DNA of 36,226 nucleotides from contig CAIWFP010000043.1 in the NCBI GenBank assembly GCA_903911985.1, positions 1 to 36,226 on the forward strand, in the 5' to 3' direction. The stretch comes from an uncultured Sphingomonadales bacterium. GTDB lineage: Bacteria > Pseudomonadota > Alphaproteobacteria > Sphingomonadales > Sphingomonadaceae. The notes beneath the pieces were generated by a model, which was not told the DNA's origin, did not search any database, and saw only the letters and a list, made by a program, of their open reading frames with translations. Made by a program: the position numbers and the translations under genes. Positions within the stretch are counted from its first letter, which is position 1. Each line of letters begins with the position of its first letter. This document shows, piece by piece, positions 1 to 8,760 of the stretch.

Positions 1-4
1 GAGC

Positions 5-25
5 GCGAGGGGGTAACCCCCTCGC
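5..25 (-). terminator. Hairpin downstream of uvrC
   Basis: A perfect 9-bp GC-rich stem (5-13 pairing with 17-25) encloses a TAA loop. It lies just beyond the uvrC stop codon, so it is well placed as an intrinsic terminator for uvrC. There is no clear U-run on the minus-strand side, so Rho-independent function is inferred from position and stem strength only. Confidence 0.45.
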
Positions 26-48
26 ACCTATCCCTTCACCTTCCCCGC

Positions 49-2163
49 TCACCCCCCCGGATGATAAAAATCATACACCGCCCGCGCCACCGCCTCGCTC
101 ACCCCGGGGGTACGCGCCAGATCCTCCAGCGAGGCGGCGCGCACCCGGCTGGCGGTGCCGAAATGCAGCAGCAGCGCCCGTTTGCGCGCCGGGCCCACGC
201 CGGGGATCTCGTCGAGCGGCGAGGCGGTGATGGCGCGGCTGCGCTTGTCGCGGTGGGCGCCGATGGCGAAGCGGTGCACCTCGTCGCGCAGGCGCTGGAG
301 GTAGAACAGCACGGGCGAATTGGTCGGCAGGCTCTTCTCGCGCCCATCGGGGAAGTGGAATATCTCGCGCCCCTCGCGGCCATGGTGCGGTCCCTTGGCG
401 ATGCCGACCACGGCCAGGTCCTCGACGCCGATCTCCTCCAGCGCCGCCATCACCGCGCTGATCTGACCCTTGCCGCCATCGATGAGGACGAGGTCGGGCC
501 AGACGGCGCCATCCTTGCCTTGCCCCTCTTTCCCCGAGGCGCCGCGCTCGGGGTCATCCTCCACGGCGCCCTCGTTCAACAATCTGCCGAAGCGGCGGGT
601 CATCACCTCGCGCATCATGGCGAAGTCGTCATTGGTGTCGGCCTGCCTGATGTTCCACTTGCGATATTGGCCTTTCACAAAGCCCTCCGGCCCGGCCACC
701 ACCATCGCGCCCAGCGCATGGGCCCCCTGAATATGCGAGTTGTCGTAAATCTCGATCCGCTGCGGCACTTCCGCCAGTTCGAGGAACTCGGCAAGGTCGC
801 GCAGGGTCCGCGCCTTGGTGCCGGATTCGGCAAGCCGCCGCTCCAGCGCCTCGGTGGCGTTGCGGCTGGCCTGCTCGACGAGGCGTTTGCGCTCTCCCCG
901 CTGCGGGCACAGGATCTCGACCTTGCCGCCCCCGGTATTATTGGCCCCCTCCTTCAGCGCCTCGGCCAGCAGCTCCGCCTCGGGCAGGTCGCGGTCGAGC
1001 AGAATGACGCGCGGTGGCGGCACCTCCTCATAGAATTGCGCGAGGAAGGCCTGCAGCACCTCGCCCTCGTCCAGCCCCCCCTCAATCAAACCTTGCGTAT
1101 GGCTGGGGAAGAAGGCGCGGTGGCCCCAGTTCTGCCCACCACGGATAAAGAAGGCCTGGATCGCCACCTGCCCGCCCTGCGTGGCCATGGCGAAGATGTC
1201 GCCATTGGGCAGCCCCTCCGCGTTGATCGCCTGCGAGCCCTGAATGAAGGTCGCCGCGCGCAGCCGGTCACGCAGCATGGCGGCGCGCTCGAAATCGAGA
1301 GCCTCGGCGGCGGCGCTCATCTCGCCCTCGATCTCGCGCTGCACATTCTGCGATTTGCCGCCAAGAAAATCCTTCGCCTGCCGCACCAGATCGCCATAGG
1401 CCCCCTCGTCGATCCGCCCAACGCAGGGGGCCGAACACCGCTTGATCTGATAAAGCAGGCAGGGGCGGTCCCGGCGGCTCATGAAACTGTCGGTGCAACT
1501 GCGCAGCAGGAAGAGCTTTTGTAACGCGTTGATGGTGGTGTTCACGCTGCCCGCGCTGGCAAAGGGGCCATAATAATTGCCCCGCTCCCGCCGCGCCCCG
1601 CGATGTTTCATCAACCGGGGAAAGGCGGCATCATCGCGCAGCAGGATGAAGGGGAAGCTTTTGTCATCGCGCAGCAGCACATTGTAGGGCGGGCGATACC
1701 GCTTGATCAGCTGCGCCTCCAGCAGCAGCGCCTCGGCCTCTGAATTGGTGGTGACGATGGTCATCGAGCGGCACTGGCTGACCATGCGCTGTAGCCTCGG
1801 CGGCAGCCGCTCCACCTGGGTGTAATTCGCCACCCGGTTGCGCAGCGCCCGCGCCTTGCCAACATAGAGCACATCGCCCCGCGCGTCCTGCATGCGATAG
1901 ACGCCGGGGCGCAGGGGCAGCGTGGCCTGCACCTCGCGGATGGCGGCAACACCCAGTTCCAGATCCGGCGCGGAATTGCCGCGCAGGGTGGATGTGGCCC
2001 GGTCCTCGTGAAACCGCTCGTCCGAAGCGCGATCAGGGGGCACCGGATTGACCGGCGGCACAGCGGTGCCCGGGGGGGCTGGCGGAGTTCCGGAAGAAGG
2101 GGGCTTGCGGGCCATCGGCGCGGGATAGGCGATGTGTGCCCCCAAGGGGAAGCGGGAAAACAC
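49..2163 (-). CDS. uvrC: Excinuclease ABC subunit C
   Basis: UvrC makes both incisions flanking a DNA lesion in UvrAB-dependent nucleotide excision repair in the cytoplasm. Visible domains, numbered from the GTG at 2163: the GIY-YIG nuclease near residues 83-160 (GVY and YVGKA motifs), a conserved cysteine cluster near 223-247, the UVR motif that contacts UvrB near 275-305 (ALDFERAAMLRDRL), the RNase H-like second nuclease (IYDNSHIQG and LVLIDGGKGQ), and C-terminal helix-hairpin-helix motifs (IPGVGPARK). The start is uncertain. GTG at 2163 has a GGAAGG-type ribosome site but gives a proline-rich tail of about 80 residues before the nuclease; ATG at 2115 is possible but has no evident ribosome site. 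The reading ends in a normal C-terminus, so the gene is complete. Confidence 0.96.
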   Translation of the reverse strand: MFSRFPLGAHIAYPAPMARKPPSSGTPPAPPGTAVPPVNPVPPDRASDERFHEDRATSTLRGNSAPDLELGVAAIREVQATLPLRPGVYRMQDARGDVLYVGKARALRNRVANYTQVERLPPRLQRMVSQCRSMTIVTTNSEAEALLLEAQLIKRYRPPYNVLLRDDKSFPFILLRDDAAFPRLMKHRGARRERGNYYGPFASAGSVNTTINALQKLFLLRSCTDSFMSRRDRPCLLYQIKRCSAPCVGRIDEGAYGDLVRQAKDFLGGKSQNVQREIEGEMSAAAEALDFERAAMLRDRLRAATFIQGSQAINAEGLPNGDIFAMATQGGQVAIQAFFIRGGQNWGHRAFFPSHTQGLIEGGLDEGEVLQAFLAQFYEEVPPPRVILLDRDLPEAELLAEALKEGANNTGGGKVEILCPQRGERKRLVEQASRNATEALERRLAESGTKARTLRDLAEFLELAEVPQRIEIYDNSHIQGAHALGAMVVAGPEGFVKGQYRKWNIRQADTNDDFAMMREVMTRRFGRLLNEGAVEDDPERGASGKEGQGKDGAVWPDLVLIDGGKGQISAVMAALEEIGVEDLAVVGIAKGPHHGREGREIFHFPDGREKSLPTNSPVLFYLQRLRDEVHRFAIGAHRDKRSRAITASPLDEIPGVGPARKRALLLHFGTASRVRAASLEDLARTPGVSEAVARAVYDFYHPGG

Positions 2164-2201
2164 CGAGCCCCGCCTTCCCCCGCCCCCCTAGCTGGCCAGC
2201 C

Positions 2202-4811
2202 TCAGAAGGTCTTGCGCAGCTCCAGCGCCAACACCCGGCCCAGCGGATCGAGCAGGTCGGGCTGATAGGCCTGCGGCGTGGCACCGGTGCCATCGGTCAC
2301 GCGCTGGCGGGAATCGAGCAGATTGTTCGCCTTGAGTGTCAGCCGCGCGCCCTTGAGCACCGGCGCCGCCTTCACCAGCGATGGCCGCTGGTCAAAATCG
2401 ACAAAGGCCCGCAGGTTGAACTTGGCCAGCGCGCCAAAGCGCAGATTCGCGGCCGCCGTCGCGCCGATGGGGTCCACATGGGTGGGCGCGCTCCAGCTGC
2501 CGCCAAGGCGCAGGCCCAGCCCGCTGTAATAGAGGCCGCCATCCACCTCGATGCTCTGCCGGGCCACGCCGCCGGTATCGCCGGTGGCATCGCCGCGCAA
2601 CAGGTCGAGGCTGGGCCCGCCCTGCGCCACCAGCACCCGGTCAACGAATTGCACGGTGTGATAGATCGCCAGATTCCAGCGCCCGGGATAGTTTCCACCC
2701 CTGCCCTGCCCACCCGATGGGGCACCGGGGCGACCCGGAGGGGCCTTGGCGCGCGCCCCTTTCATTCCACCAACAGCCGCATACATCGCCCCATAGCGGC
2801 CCGCACCGGGCGGCAGGGGCTGGCCAAGGGTGCCAAACAGGTTGAAACCCCAGCGCAGCCGCGTCTCGTGCTGGCTGGCCAGATTGACCGGCCGCTCGTC
2901 AATGCTGATGATCGCCCCGTCGCTGCCGCGCGTCACCCGCCCGGGAAATGCCGCCTCGATCGCCGGGGTCAGCAAGGGAAAGCCCGAGGAGACATTGTCC
3001 GAACGATTGTCGAAATATTCCGCGATCAGGTTGGAATTGGCCAGAAACGGCAGCGTCCAGTTCACCCCCAGCTTGATGTCGTGCTCGCGCGTGGCGTGCA
3101 GCGCCGGATTGCCGCCGGTGATCATCGTCACAAGTTCGGTCTTGCCGGTGGTGAAATCGAATACCGGCTGGTTATAGTTGAACAGCTGCGGATCGCCCAG
3201 ATTGATAAAACTGGGCGCGGCCTCGCTGGTGATGAAACTGCCCTGCAGGCTCAGCTTTGGCGTTGGGTCCCAGGTTAAACCCGCGCTCCAGTTGGTCAGC
3301 CAGCCGAAATCGGAGAGCTGGTCGCCCCCGAGGCTGAGATCGAGGGTGATATCGCCCAAGGCAGCGCCAAACACCTCCTTGCGGCTGGTGATGGGCAGCA
3401 CGACATTGACCCCCACGGAGGCATCGCCGCGCTTCAGGCTCGGCACGGGGATACCGGCAGGGCCCACACCCAACTGCGAGGTGGCGCCGGTCTGGTTGCT
3501 CCAGGCGAACCCCGCCTTCACCGTCAGCGAGCTTTCGCCCGCCGGCAGGCGAATCGGATGGCCGATCAGCGTGACAAGGCTGGTCAGGCTGTTGGCATCG
3601 GTTACGGCATGCACAATTCCGGCGGGCGCCAGCGCGGGCAGCTGGCCATCGATGGCCAGCGCACCACTGGCCGCGGCACTTGCCAGCCCGGAGGTATCGG
3701 CCCGGTTGGCGCTCTCGGTAAGCACAAAGGAATGGTTGCCATCCACCGTCGCGGCCAATTGCCACAGGCCCAGCGGCTGGTTCAGCGCGGCCCCGCCCTG
3801 CACGGTGTCGGTGCGGGTAAAGCGGGTGAGCCCGCCCGGCAAGGTCCGCACCATGGATACGTTGGACGGATCGGTCAGGGTGACGGTGTTCAACCCTTCG
3901 AGGCTGTTGCCATCGGCGCGCGAGGCGGCGGCGTTGACCGTCAGCGTGCCGGGCGCGACGCCATGGCCCACCGGCATGGTCAGCGTGGCATTGCCGGAAT
4001 AATCGGCGGCACGCGCGACCAGCGTGCGATAGGCGGCGGGGTCGGGGTCACTCGCCACGCCCGGCTCGGTGCCGGAAAGCTGCGTCACATGGCGCCGCGC
4101 CTCGGTGAGCGGGCTGGTGCGGTCGGCCTTGAGATCGAGGCTGAAGCGGCGGGTCTTCATGATCCGCAGATAGCGCGCCTCCACCTTCTCGGTATCGGTA
4201 CCACCACGATCGGGCATGGAACCCTCCACCTCGATGGAGCGGCTGTTGAAGTTGTTTTTCAGAATGAAATTCACCACCCGCTGGTCGGGCGAATAGCCAT
4301 ATTTCAGCGCCACCTCCTCCGGCAGCACCTCCACCTTGCTGATCGATTCGGGCGGATAGTCGCGCAATTCGCGGAAAGAGGCGATCCGCTGGCCATTGAC
4401 CAGAATGACCGGCATGGAACCGCCCCGTCCCCGGCCGCTGTTGATTTCCGGCGCGATGGCGGCAAGCAGATCGGCAACGGAACTGACGCCGTAAGCGCCG
4501 ATATCGGCCTCTTCAAAGGTGGTGACCGGCGCCTGCGCCGCCTGCACCTGCCCCGGCATCCTGTCGCCATGAACGACGATCTCCGGCCCGGTGCCACGCT
4601 CCGCCCGCGCAATGGCATCGGCCTCGTCAGCCGCCGATGGCGGGACCGCAGCCATTGCCGCCCCCGCATCCGCCGCCGCCGCATTCACCGCCACCGAGCC
4701 GGCCAGCACCGGAGCCGTAATCGCCCCCAGACCAACACCCGACGCGCAGACCAACGCCAGATACGAAGCAAATCCGCACAGTTTCGACTTGGCATTCAAT
4801 CGACGGGTCAT
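2202..4811 (-). CDS. TonB-dependent outer-membrane receptor (core-genome copy)
   Basis: This 869-residue protein should be an outer-membrane beta-barrel that takes up a ligand with energy from TonB-ExbBD. The ATG at 4811 is preferred because AAAAGG lies about 9 bases upstream and the protein then opens with a basic, hydrophobic signal peptide. A plug domain follows (VADLLAAIAP, then PVILVNGQRI, and a stretch around SISKVEVLPEEVALKYGYSP). The barrel ends in the aromatic residue Phe (LRKTF), as is usual for outer-membrane proteins. The C-terminal third contains a Gly/Pro-rich low-complexity loop (roughly codons at 2690-2810). The ligand is unknown. It is not closely similar by eye to the two receptors further right, and it is read convergently with nothing and divergently from infA. 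Confidence 0.85.
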   Translation of the reverse strand: MTRRLNAKSKLCGFASYLALVCASGVGLGAITAPVLAGSVAVNAAAADAGAAMAAVPPSAADEADAIARAERGTGPEIVVHGDRMPGQVQAAQAPVTTFEEADIGAYGVSSVADLLAAIAPEINSGRGRGGSMPVILVNGQRIASFRELRDYPPESISKVEVLPEEVALKYGYSPDQRVVNFILKNNFNSRSIEVEGSMPDRGGTDTEKVEARYLRIMKTRRFSLDLKADRTSPLTEARRHVTQLSGTEPGVASDPDPAAYRTLVARAADYSGNATLTMPVGHGVAPGTLTVNAAASRADGNSLEGLNTVTLTDPSNVSMVRTLPGGLTRFTRTDTVQGGAALNQPLGLWQLAATVDGNHSFVLTESANRADTSGLASAAASGALAIDGQLPALAPAGIVHAVTDANSLTSLVTLIGHPIRLPAGESSLTVKAGFAWSNQTGATSQLGVGPAGIPVPSLKRGDASVGVNVVLPITSRKEVFGAALGDITLDLSLGGDQLSDFGWLTNWSAGLTWDPTPKLSLQGSFITSEAAPSFINLGDPQLFNYNQPVFDFTTGKTELVTMITGGNPALHATREHDIKLGVNWTLPFLANSNLIAEYFDNRSDNVSSGFPLLTPAIEAAFPGRVTRGSDGAIISIDERPVNLASQHETRLRWGFNLFGTLGQPLPPGAGRYGAMYAAVGGMKGARAKAPPGRPGAPSGGQGRGGNYPGRWNLAIYHTVQFVDRVLVAQGGPSLDLLRGDATGDTGGVARQSIEVDGGLYYSGLGLRLGGSWSAPTHVDPIGATAAANLRFGALAKFNLRAFVDFDQRPSLVKAAPVLKGARLTLKANNLLDSRQRVTDGTGATPQAYQPDLLDPLGRVLALELRKTF

Positions 4812-5065
4812 GGGAAACCTTTTCAGGACTTGGTGCCCCGCCGTGGCGCAGGCCGCGCTCCGTGGCAATCCCGGCACGGGTAACATTTTGTCGCCGGCGC
4901 ATGACAGCCTCGGGACGAAAACGCCAAAGTGCATGGCGCATCGCGGCGATTACGCCAAGTCTTTCCTTTTTCGCGATCGCCCGCTATGGGCCTCCCGCGA
5001 AACCCATATTTTGGCCCCCCAGTTACTGGCCTCCCACTTAACTGGCAAAGAACCGAACAGGCGGA

Positions 5066-5314
5066 ATGGCAAAAGAAGAACTGCTAGAGATGCGCGGCAC
5101 GGTGGTCGAACTCCTGCCCAACGCGATGTTTCGCGTGCGGCTGGAGAATGATCACGAGATCCTCGGCCACACTGCCGGCAAGATGCGCAAGAATCGCATC
5201 CGCGTGCTGGTGGGCGATGAAGTCCTCGTGGAGCTGACCCCCTACGACCTGACCAAGGGCCGCATCACCTATCGCTTCATGCCCGGTCGCGGCGGGCCCG
5301 GACAATTTGGGTGA
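5066..5314 (+). CDS. infA: Translation initiation factor IF-1
   Basis: IF-1 binds the 30S A-site during initiation. The 82-residue product is a single S1/OB-fold domain with the family's diagnostic sequence ([11 protein letters not shown], then [25 protein letters not shown], and [13 protein letters not shown]). A short tail ending GGPGQFG extends beyond the usual 72 residues, which I associate with alphaproteobacteria. AGGCGG precedes the ATG. The 254-bp region between this gene and the divergent receptor gene must hold promoters for both; I see no convincing -35/-10 pair there. The 3' end of the gene is the first unit of a 17-bp tandem repeat that runs into maf. Confidence 0.97.
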   Translation: MAKEELLEMRGTVVELLPNAMFRVRLENDHEILGHTAGKMRKNRIRVLVGDEVLVELTPYDLTKGRITYRFMPGRGGPGQFG

Positions 5315-5349
5315 TGGGACAATTCGGTTGATGGGCCAGTTTGGATGAC
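5299..5349 (+). repeat. 17-bp tandem repeat, 3 imperfect copies, joining infA to maf
   Basis: Copies occupy 5299-5315, 5316-5332 and 5333-5349. The first encodes the final residues and stop of InfA; the third supplies the ATG of maf at 5345. The copies differ from each other at a few positions. This is seen directly in the sequence and looks like ancient strand-slippage duplication of the infA end. Confidence 0.8.
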
Positions 5350-5950
5350 CGCACCAGAGGCACCTACCCCCCTGCTGGTGCCGCTTCTGGTTCTGGCCTC
5401 ATCCTCGCCCCGCCGGGCCGAATTGCTCGCCCGTCTGGGGCTTGTTCCCCATCGCGTCGCCAGCCCCGATATCGACGAGACCCCGCTCCCGCGCGAGGTG
5501 CCACGCGCCTATGCCCTGCGGCTGGCCGAAGAAAAGGCGCGGGCGGTGGATCGGGCCCCGGGCGAAGTGGTGCTGGCGGGCGATACCACCGTGGCGCTGG
5601 GCCGCCGCATTCTCGCCAAGGCCGAGAGCGAGGCCGATGTCGCGGCCATGGTCAGCCAGCTTTCCGGGCGCCGCCACTGCTGCATTTCGGCGGTGGCCAC
5701 CATTGATGCCACCGGACAGCTGCGCAGCCGGGTGAGCGAAACGATCGTCGCGTTCAAGCCGCTCTCGGCCGAGGAAATCGCCACCTATGTCGCCAGCGGC
5801 GAGGGGCTGGGCAAGGCCGGTGGCTATGCCATTCAGGGCAGGGCCGAGGCGCTGGTCCGCTTCATCTCCGGCAGCCATTCCGGCGTCATGGGCCTGCCCC
5901 TGTTTGAAACCCGCGCCCTGCTGCGCGCCTCGGGCCTGCCGCTTGGCTGA
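5345..5950 (+). CDS. maf: Maf family nucleoside triphosphate pyrophosphatase
   Basis: Maf proteins hydrolyse nucleoside triphosphates, including non-canonical ones, to the monophosphates; the gene name comes from a septum phenotype. The 201-residue product shows the family sequence in order: [16 protein letters not shown] near residues 16-31, RLAEEKA near 59-65, the AGDTTVAL motif with its catalytic Asp near 78, a central [13 protein letters not shown] stretch, and [12 protein letters not shown] near 157-168. Length is normal for the family (about 190-210). The start codon sits inside the third unit of a tandem repeat, 30 bp after the infA stop, and the end overlaps the probable start of the next gene by 8 bp, suggesting one operon with infA. 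Confidence 0.95.
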   Translation: MTAPEAPTPLLVPLLVLASSSPRRAELLARLGLVPHRVASPDIDETPLPREVPRAYALRLAEEKARAVDRAPGEVVLAGDTTVALGRRILAKAESEADVAAMVSQLSGRRHCCISAVATIDATGQLRSRVSETIVAFKPLSAEEIATYVASGEGLGKAGGYAIQGRAEALVRFISGSHSGVMGLPLFETRALLRASGLPLG

Positions 5951-7028
5951 TCCCGCCCCGCCCGATTCCCTGCCCCTTGGCCCGCCCTTTGGCCCGCCCT
6001 TTGGCCCGCCCACCGGCCCGCCCCCTGGATTTGAATGGCAGATCGAGGAGGGCATCGGCGAGGATCGCGCCCTGTTGATCCACCATGGCGAGGCGATTGC
6101 CGCCCGGCTCGACTGGCCCGGCGGCCTGAGTGCGGGGCAGGTCGAGGACGCGCGCCTCATCTCCCGCGCCGCCGGGGCTACGCGCGGCACCATGCGCTTT
6201 GCCTCTGGCGAGGAGGCGCTGGTCGACAGCCTGCCCCGCGACGCCAGCGAGGGGGCACCGCTGCGCGTCATCGTCACCCGCTCGGCGATTCGCGAAGGCG
6301 GCGCCCATGGCCCGGCCCGCAACAAGCTGGCCCATTGCCGCCCCACAAAGGAGGCGCCGTGCCCCGCCCCGTCCCTCGCCCGGCAGCTGCGGACCGCTGG
6401 CCTTGCCCGCAATATTCCGGCGCGGGTGGTGCGGCGCTTTGCCCCCGGCCTGTGGGACGATGTCTTTGCCGAGGCATGGGATGGCACCACAGGTTTTTCC
6501 GGCGGCGGGCTGATCGTCAGCCCCACGCCCGGCATGGTGGTCATCGATATCGACGGCACCCTGCCCCCCCGCGCCTTGACCCTTGCCGCTGTGCCGGCGC
6601 TGGCCCTGACGATTGGCCGGATGGACCTTTCCGGCCCCATCGCCATCGACTTTCCCACCCTTGCCGACAAGGCCGACCGCCGCGCGGTGGATGAGGCATT
6701 GGCGAAAGCTTTGGCCCATTTTCCCCACGAGCGCACCGCGATGAACGGCTTTGGCCTGGTGCAGATCGTGGCGCGGCAAACCGGGCCGTCGCTGCCCGCG
6801 CGCATCCGGGCCAACCGCGAAGCCGCCGCCGCCCGCGCCCTGTTGCGCCGCGCCGAAGGGGTTGGCGAGGCGGGTGTGCTGCTACTCACCGCGCCGCCCG
6901 CCGTCCGCGCCGCCATCCGGCCCGAGTGGGAGGCCGATCTGGCCCGTCGCACGGGGCGGATTTTGCGCTGGCGGGATGATGCCACCCTTGCGCTGAACGG
7001 CGGATTCGCGCAGGCCATCGCCCCATGA
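5943..7028 (+). CDS. Ribonuclease E/G-like protein
   Basis: The product (about 361 residues from the TTG at 5943) resembles the catalytic part of RNase E/G, endoribonucleases that process rRNA and mRNA. Visible are the [22 protein letters not shown] segment, matching the RNase E/G motif with the first acidic catalytic site, [18 protein letters not shown] with the second Asp, and [18 protein letters not shown] matching the conserved FGL-E/V-R block. It is much shorter than full RNase E or RNase G, and I see no zinc-link cysteines, so activity is inferred. The start is unclear: no ATG lies between the end of maf and the domain, and TTG 5943 overlaps maf by 8 bp. A 12-bp tandem repeat encodes a GPPF/GPPT-rich stretch near the N-terminus. 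The last 4 bases overlap the next gene. Confidence 0.85.
   Translation: MADPAPPDSLPLGPPFGPPFGPPTGPPPGFEWQIEEGIGEDRALLIHHGEAIAARLDWPGGLSAGQVEDARLISRAAGATRGTMRFASGEEALVDSLPRDASEGAPLRVIVTRSAIREGGAHGPARNKLAHCRPTKEAPCPAPSLARQLRTAGLARNIPARVVRRFAPGLWDDVFAEAWDGTTGFSGGGLIVSPTPGMVVIDIDGTLPPRALTLAAVPALALTIGRMDLSGPIAIDFPTLADKADRRAVDEALAKALAHFPHERTAMNGFGLVQIVARQTGPSLPARIRANREAAAARALLRRAEGVGEAGVLLLTAPPAVRAAIRPEWEADLARRTGRILRWRDDATLALNGGFAQAIAP
5977..6024 (+). repeat. 12-bp in-frame tandem repeat, 4 copies
   Basis: Four 12-bp units (5977-5988, 5989-6000, 6001-6012, 6013-6024) encode repeated Gly-Pro-Pro-Phe/Thr near the start of the RNase E/G-like protein. Units 1 and 2 are identical; 3 and 4 differ at their edges. 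Copy number changes would keep the frame. Confidence 0.8.
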
Positions 7029-7228
7029 CCCGAGCCACCAGAACCTGCCCGATCTGCGGCAAACCGCGCCTTGCGGAACACACCCCCTTCTGCTCCACCC
7101 GCTGCCGCGACCGCGACCTGCTGCAATGGCTGGACGGCGGCTATGCCCTGCCCGGCCCCGCCCCGGATCCGATGGGCGATCCGGATGCGATAGAGGGGCT
7201 GCATGATCGCGGCCAGAATGATGACTAG
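7025..7228 (+). CDS. yacG: DNA gyrase inhibitor YacG (zinc-binding)
   Basis: YacG is a small zinc protein that binds DNA gyrase and inhibits it in Escherichia coli. The 67-residue product carries the four zinc cysteines as CPICGK near residues 8-13 and [11 protein letters not shown] near 24-34, followed by the conserved [12 protein letters not shown]. The ATG overlaps the stop of the RNase E/G-like gene in an ATGA junction, so translation is probably coupled. The order maf - RNase E/G-like - yacG is common in alphaproteobacteria. The stop codon TAG at 7226 lies in the first unit of a 14-bp tandem repeat. Confidence 0.94.
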   Translation: MTRATRTCPICGKPRLAEHTPFCSTRCRDRDLLQWLDGGYALPGPAPDPMGDPDAIEGLHDRGQNDD

Positions 7229-7273
7229 CTAATGATGACTAGCTGATGATGACTAGCTGATGATGACTGGCTG
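7218..7273 (+). repeat. 14-bp tandem repeat, 4 copies, at the yacG 3' end
   Basis: Units ATGATGACTAGCTR occupy 7218-7231, 7232-7245, 7246-7259 and 7260-7273 and are nearly identical; the last has GG for AG in its middle. The first unit contains the yacG stop codon. The array lies between yacG and tRNA-Phe. Confidence 0.85.
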
Positions 7274-7360
7274 ATTCCCGCTTGCCAAGCCGCCCCGCCT
7301 TCGCCATAGGCGCGCGACCAACCGCACGGACCGCGCCTTACATGGCACGGACGCGCAAAT

Positions 7361-7436
7361 GCCCGGGTAGCTCAGTTGGTAGAGCACGTGACTGAAAATC
7401 ACGGTGTCGGCGGTTCGATCCCGTCCCCGGGCACCA
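7361..7436 (+). tRNA. tRNA-Phe (anticodon GAA), CCA encoded
   Basis: A complete 76-nt cloverleaf can be folded by hand. The acceptor stem GCCCGGG pairs with CCCGGGC. The D arm is GCTC/GAGC, the anticodon stem CGTGA/TCACG with loop CTGAAAA gives GAA at positions 34-36, and the T arm contains GGTTCGATCCC. The discriminator A and CCA are at 7433-7436. An integrase gene begins 225 bp downstream in the same direction, so the 3' end of this tRNA is the likely attachment site of the island to its right. Confidence 0.97.
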
Positions 7437-7661
7437 TTTTTCTTCAATAGAAACAATGGTTTAATTCTTCGGTTGACCCCTAGCAGCTCTGGAAACAAGC
7501 TAGCACAGTGCTAGCTCAGTCGCGCTACGCTGTCCCAAGGCTTTCATGAGCTTAACGATTTATCGATGCAGCGCTGCTACCCGGTTTAGCACATTTCTAG
7601 CACTGACCGGGCACCCCGTAGACGCTGGGTGCGCGACGAAGTTTAGGGGTATGCAAGCAGC
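7437..7661 (+). promoter_or_regulatory. Leader between tRNA-Phe and integrase, rich in TAGCAC motifs
   Basis: This 225-bp stretch is noticeably richer in A and T than the core genes. It holds TAGCAC at 7501-7506, 7587-7592 and 7598-7603, the inverse GTGCTA at 7508-7513, and TAGCAG at 7481-7486. The pair at 7499-7506 and 7508-7515 forms a perfect 8-bp inverted repeat around one central A. Repeated short sites next to an integrase gene can be recombinase arm sites or excisionase/repressor sites; that role is inference. A TTGACC hexamer at 7473-7478 could be a -35 element but no matching -10 is clear. Confidence 0.4.
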
Positions 7662-8705
7662 ATGAATGCGACCGCATCAGCGGCAAACGAGCCTTTCCAA
7701 CTGTTTAAGCGCGCTGGCAGCGCCAAATGGTGGGTCAGGTTCAGCGTCAAGGGGCAAGGCCAGATCAGACTGAGCCTCGCCACCGACGACGAGGCGCAGG
7801 CCCGACGCAAAGCCCAGGAACAGTGGTTCGAAGCGAACTATCGGGCAAAGCAGGGCATCACTGCCGTCGGCAAAAACTTCGCGCAGGTAGCCGAGGAATT
7901 TATCGAACAGGTTGAGCGCGAGGCCGAACGCGGCGAGCGCACCAAGGATCAAGGACAACGCTTCCCGGCGTTGATCCGGCGCTACTTCATCCCCTTCTTC
8001 GGCAACCGACCCGTCGATGCGATCACGGATAAGGATGTTTATCGCTATCAGGAGTGGCGCAAATCGTACTGGACCACCGGCCCCGGCAAGGACATCCAGT
8101 TCATCGAATACAAGCGCGGCGGCAAAATGCTCCGCCGCCCGGTCGGTGACATGCGCCGCCTGTCCAGCCTCAGCAGCCAGCGCAGCGAAGCCGTCGTACT
8201 GCGCCAGCTCTTCCGACAAGCCGCTCGTTGGGGGCACATCAAGCAAAGCTCGATCCCGGAAGTTGATGCGCCGAAGGTGCCACCCTCTGCCCGGCCCAGC
8301 TTCGATTACGAAGAATTCCAGCGCCTCAGCGAAATCAGCCTCAAGCGTTTGGCCGATACCGATGTGAATGGCCACGTTCGCCGCGACCGAACGGTTCTGC
8401 ATTGCTTCATGATGATCGCCGTGTTCACCGGGATGCGCCCAACCGAACTCAAGCGTTTGTGTTGGGGAAATCTTCGCGGCTATCGCGAAACACGCCAGCG
8501 CCCGATTGGCGAGCGCGACATCACCATCCGCGCACATGGCAAGGGCAAGTCGCGTGAATTTATCCCGCAGCAAGGCTGCATCCCGTGGTTCGACATGCTC
8601 TGGCAACTCTGGATCGAAGCGCAAGGCGTTGAGCCGACTGATGACGACGCCGTGTTCGCTGGCGAGGACGGCAAGCGCATCGGCACCTTTCGCAAGGGCC
8701 TGTGA
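7662..8705 (+). pseudogene. Tyrosine recombinase/integrase, 3' truncated by an insertion sequence
   Basis: Phage-type integrases recombine an island's attachment site with a tRNA gene. The product begins at ATG 7662 and shows a SAM-like N-terminal domain and then the catalytic domain with the first active-site arginine in FTGMRPTELKRL (about residues 259-270) and the Lys-bearing beta-hairpin region near IRAHGKGKSREF. The frame ends at residue 347 with FRKGL and a TGA that is probably the first bases of the IS end. The second catalytic box (HxLR), the third His/Trp and the nucleophilic Tyr are all absent, so the protein cannot be active. The adjacent tRNA-Phe is the expected target. Confidence 0.85.
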
Positions 8706-8760
8706 AGTGGCCCGGTATTTCCGACAGGTTGGCGGCTGAAATAAGCTCTCCAGCCTGATG

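Noticed and set aside
61-1524. Long plus-strand frame opposite uvrC
   Set aside because: Typical shadow frame of a GC-rich gene; low-complexity composition and no family resemblance.
5399-7204. Long minus-strand frame opposite maf, the RNase E/G-like gene and yacG
   Set aside because: Covers three well-supported genes on the other strand and has no recognisable domain.
7253-7498. 81-residue minus-strand frame across tRNA-Phe
   Set aside because: It is the antisense translation of the tRNA gene (the GRDRTADT segment is a well-known spurious tRNA-derived frame).
7473-7520. Resemblance to a strong synthetic promoter and to a tRNA D-arm (GCTAGCTCAGTC)
   Set aside because: The shared words are in a different order from the promoter, and no acceptor or T arm can be folded, so both look like coincidence.
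7607-7615. Short CCGGGCACC repeat of the tRNA-Phe 3' end
   Set aside because: Nine bases of GC-rich identity is too short to be called an attachment site.
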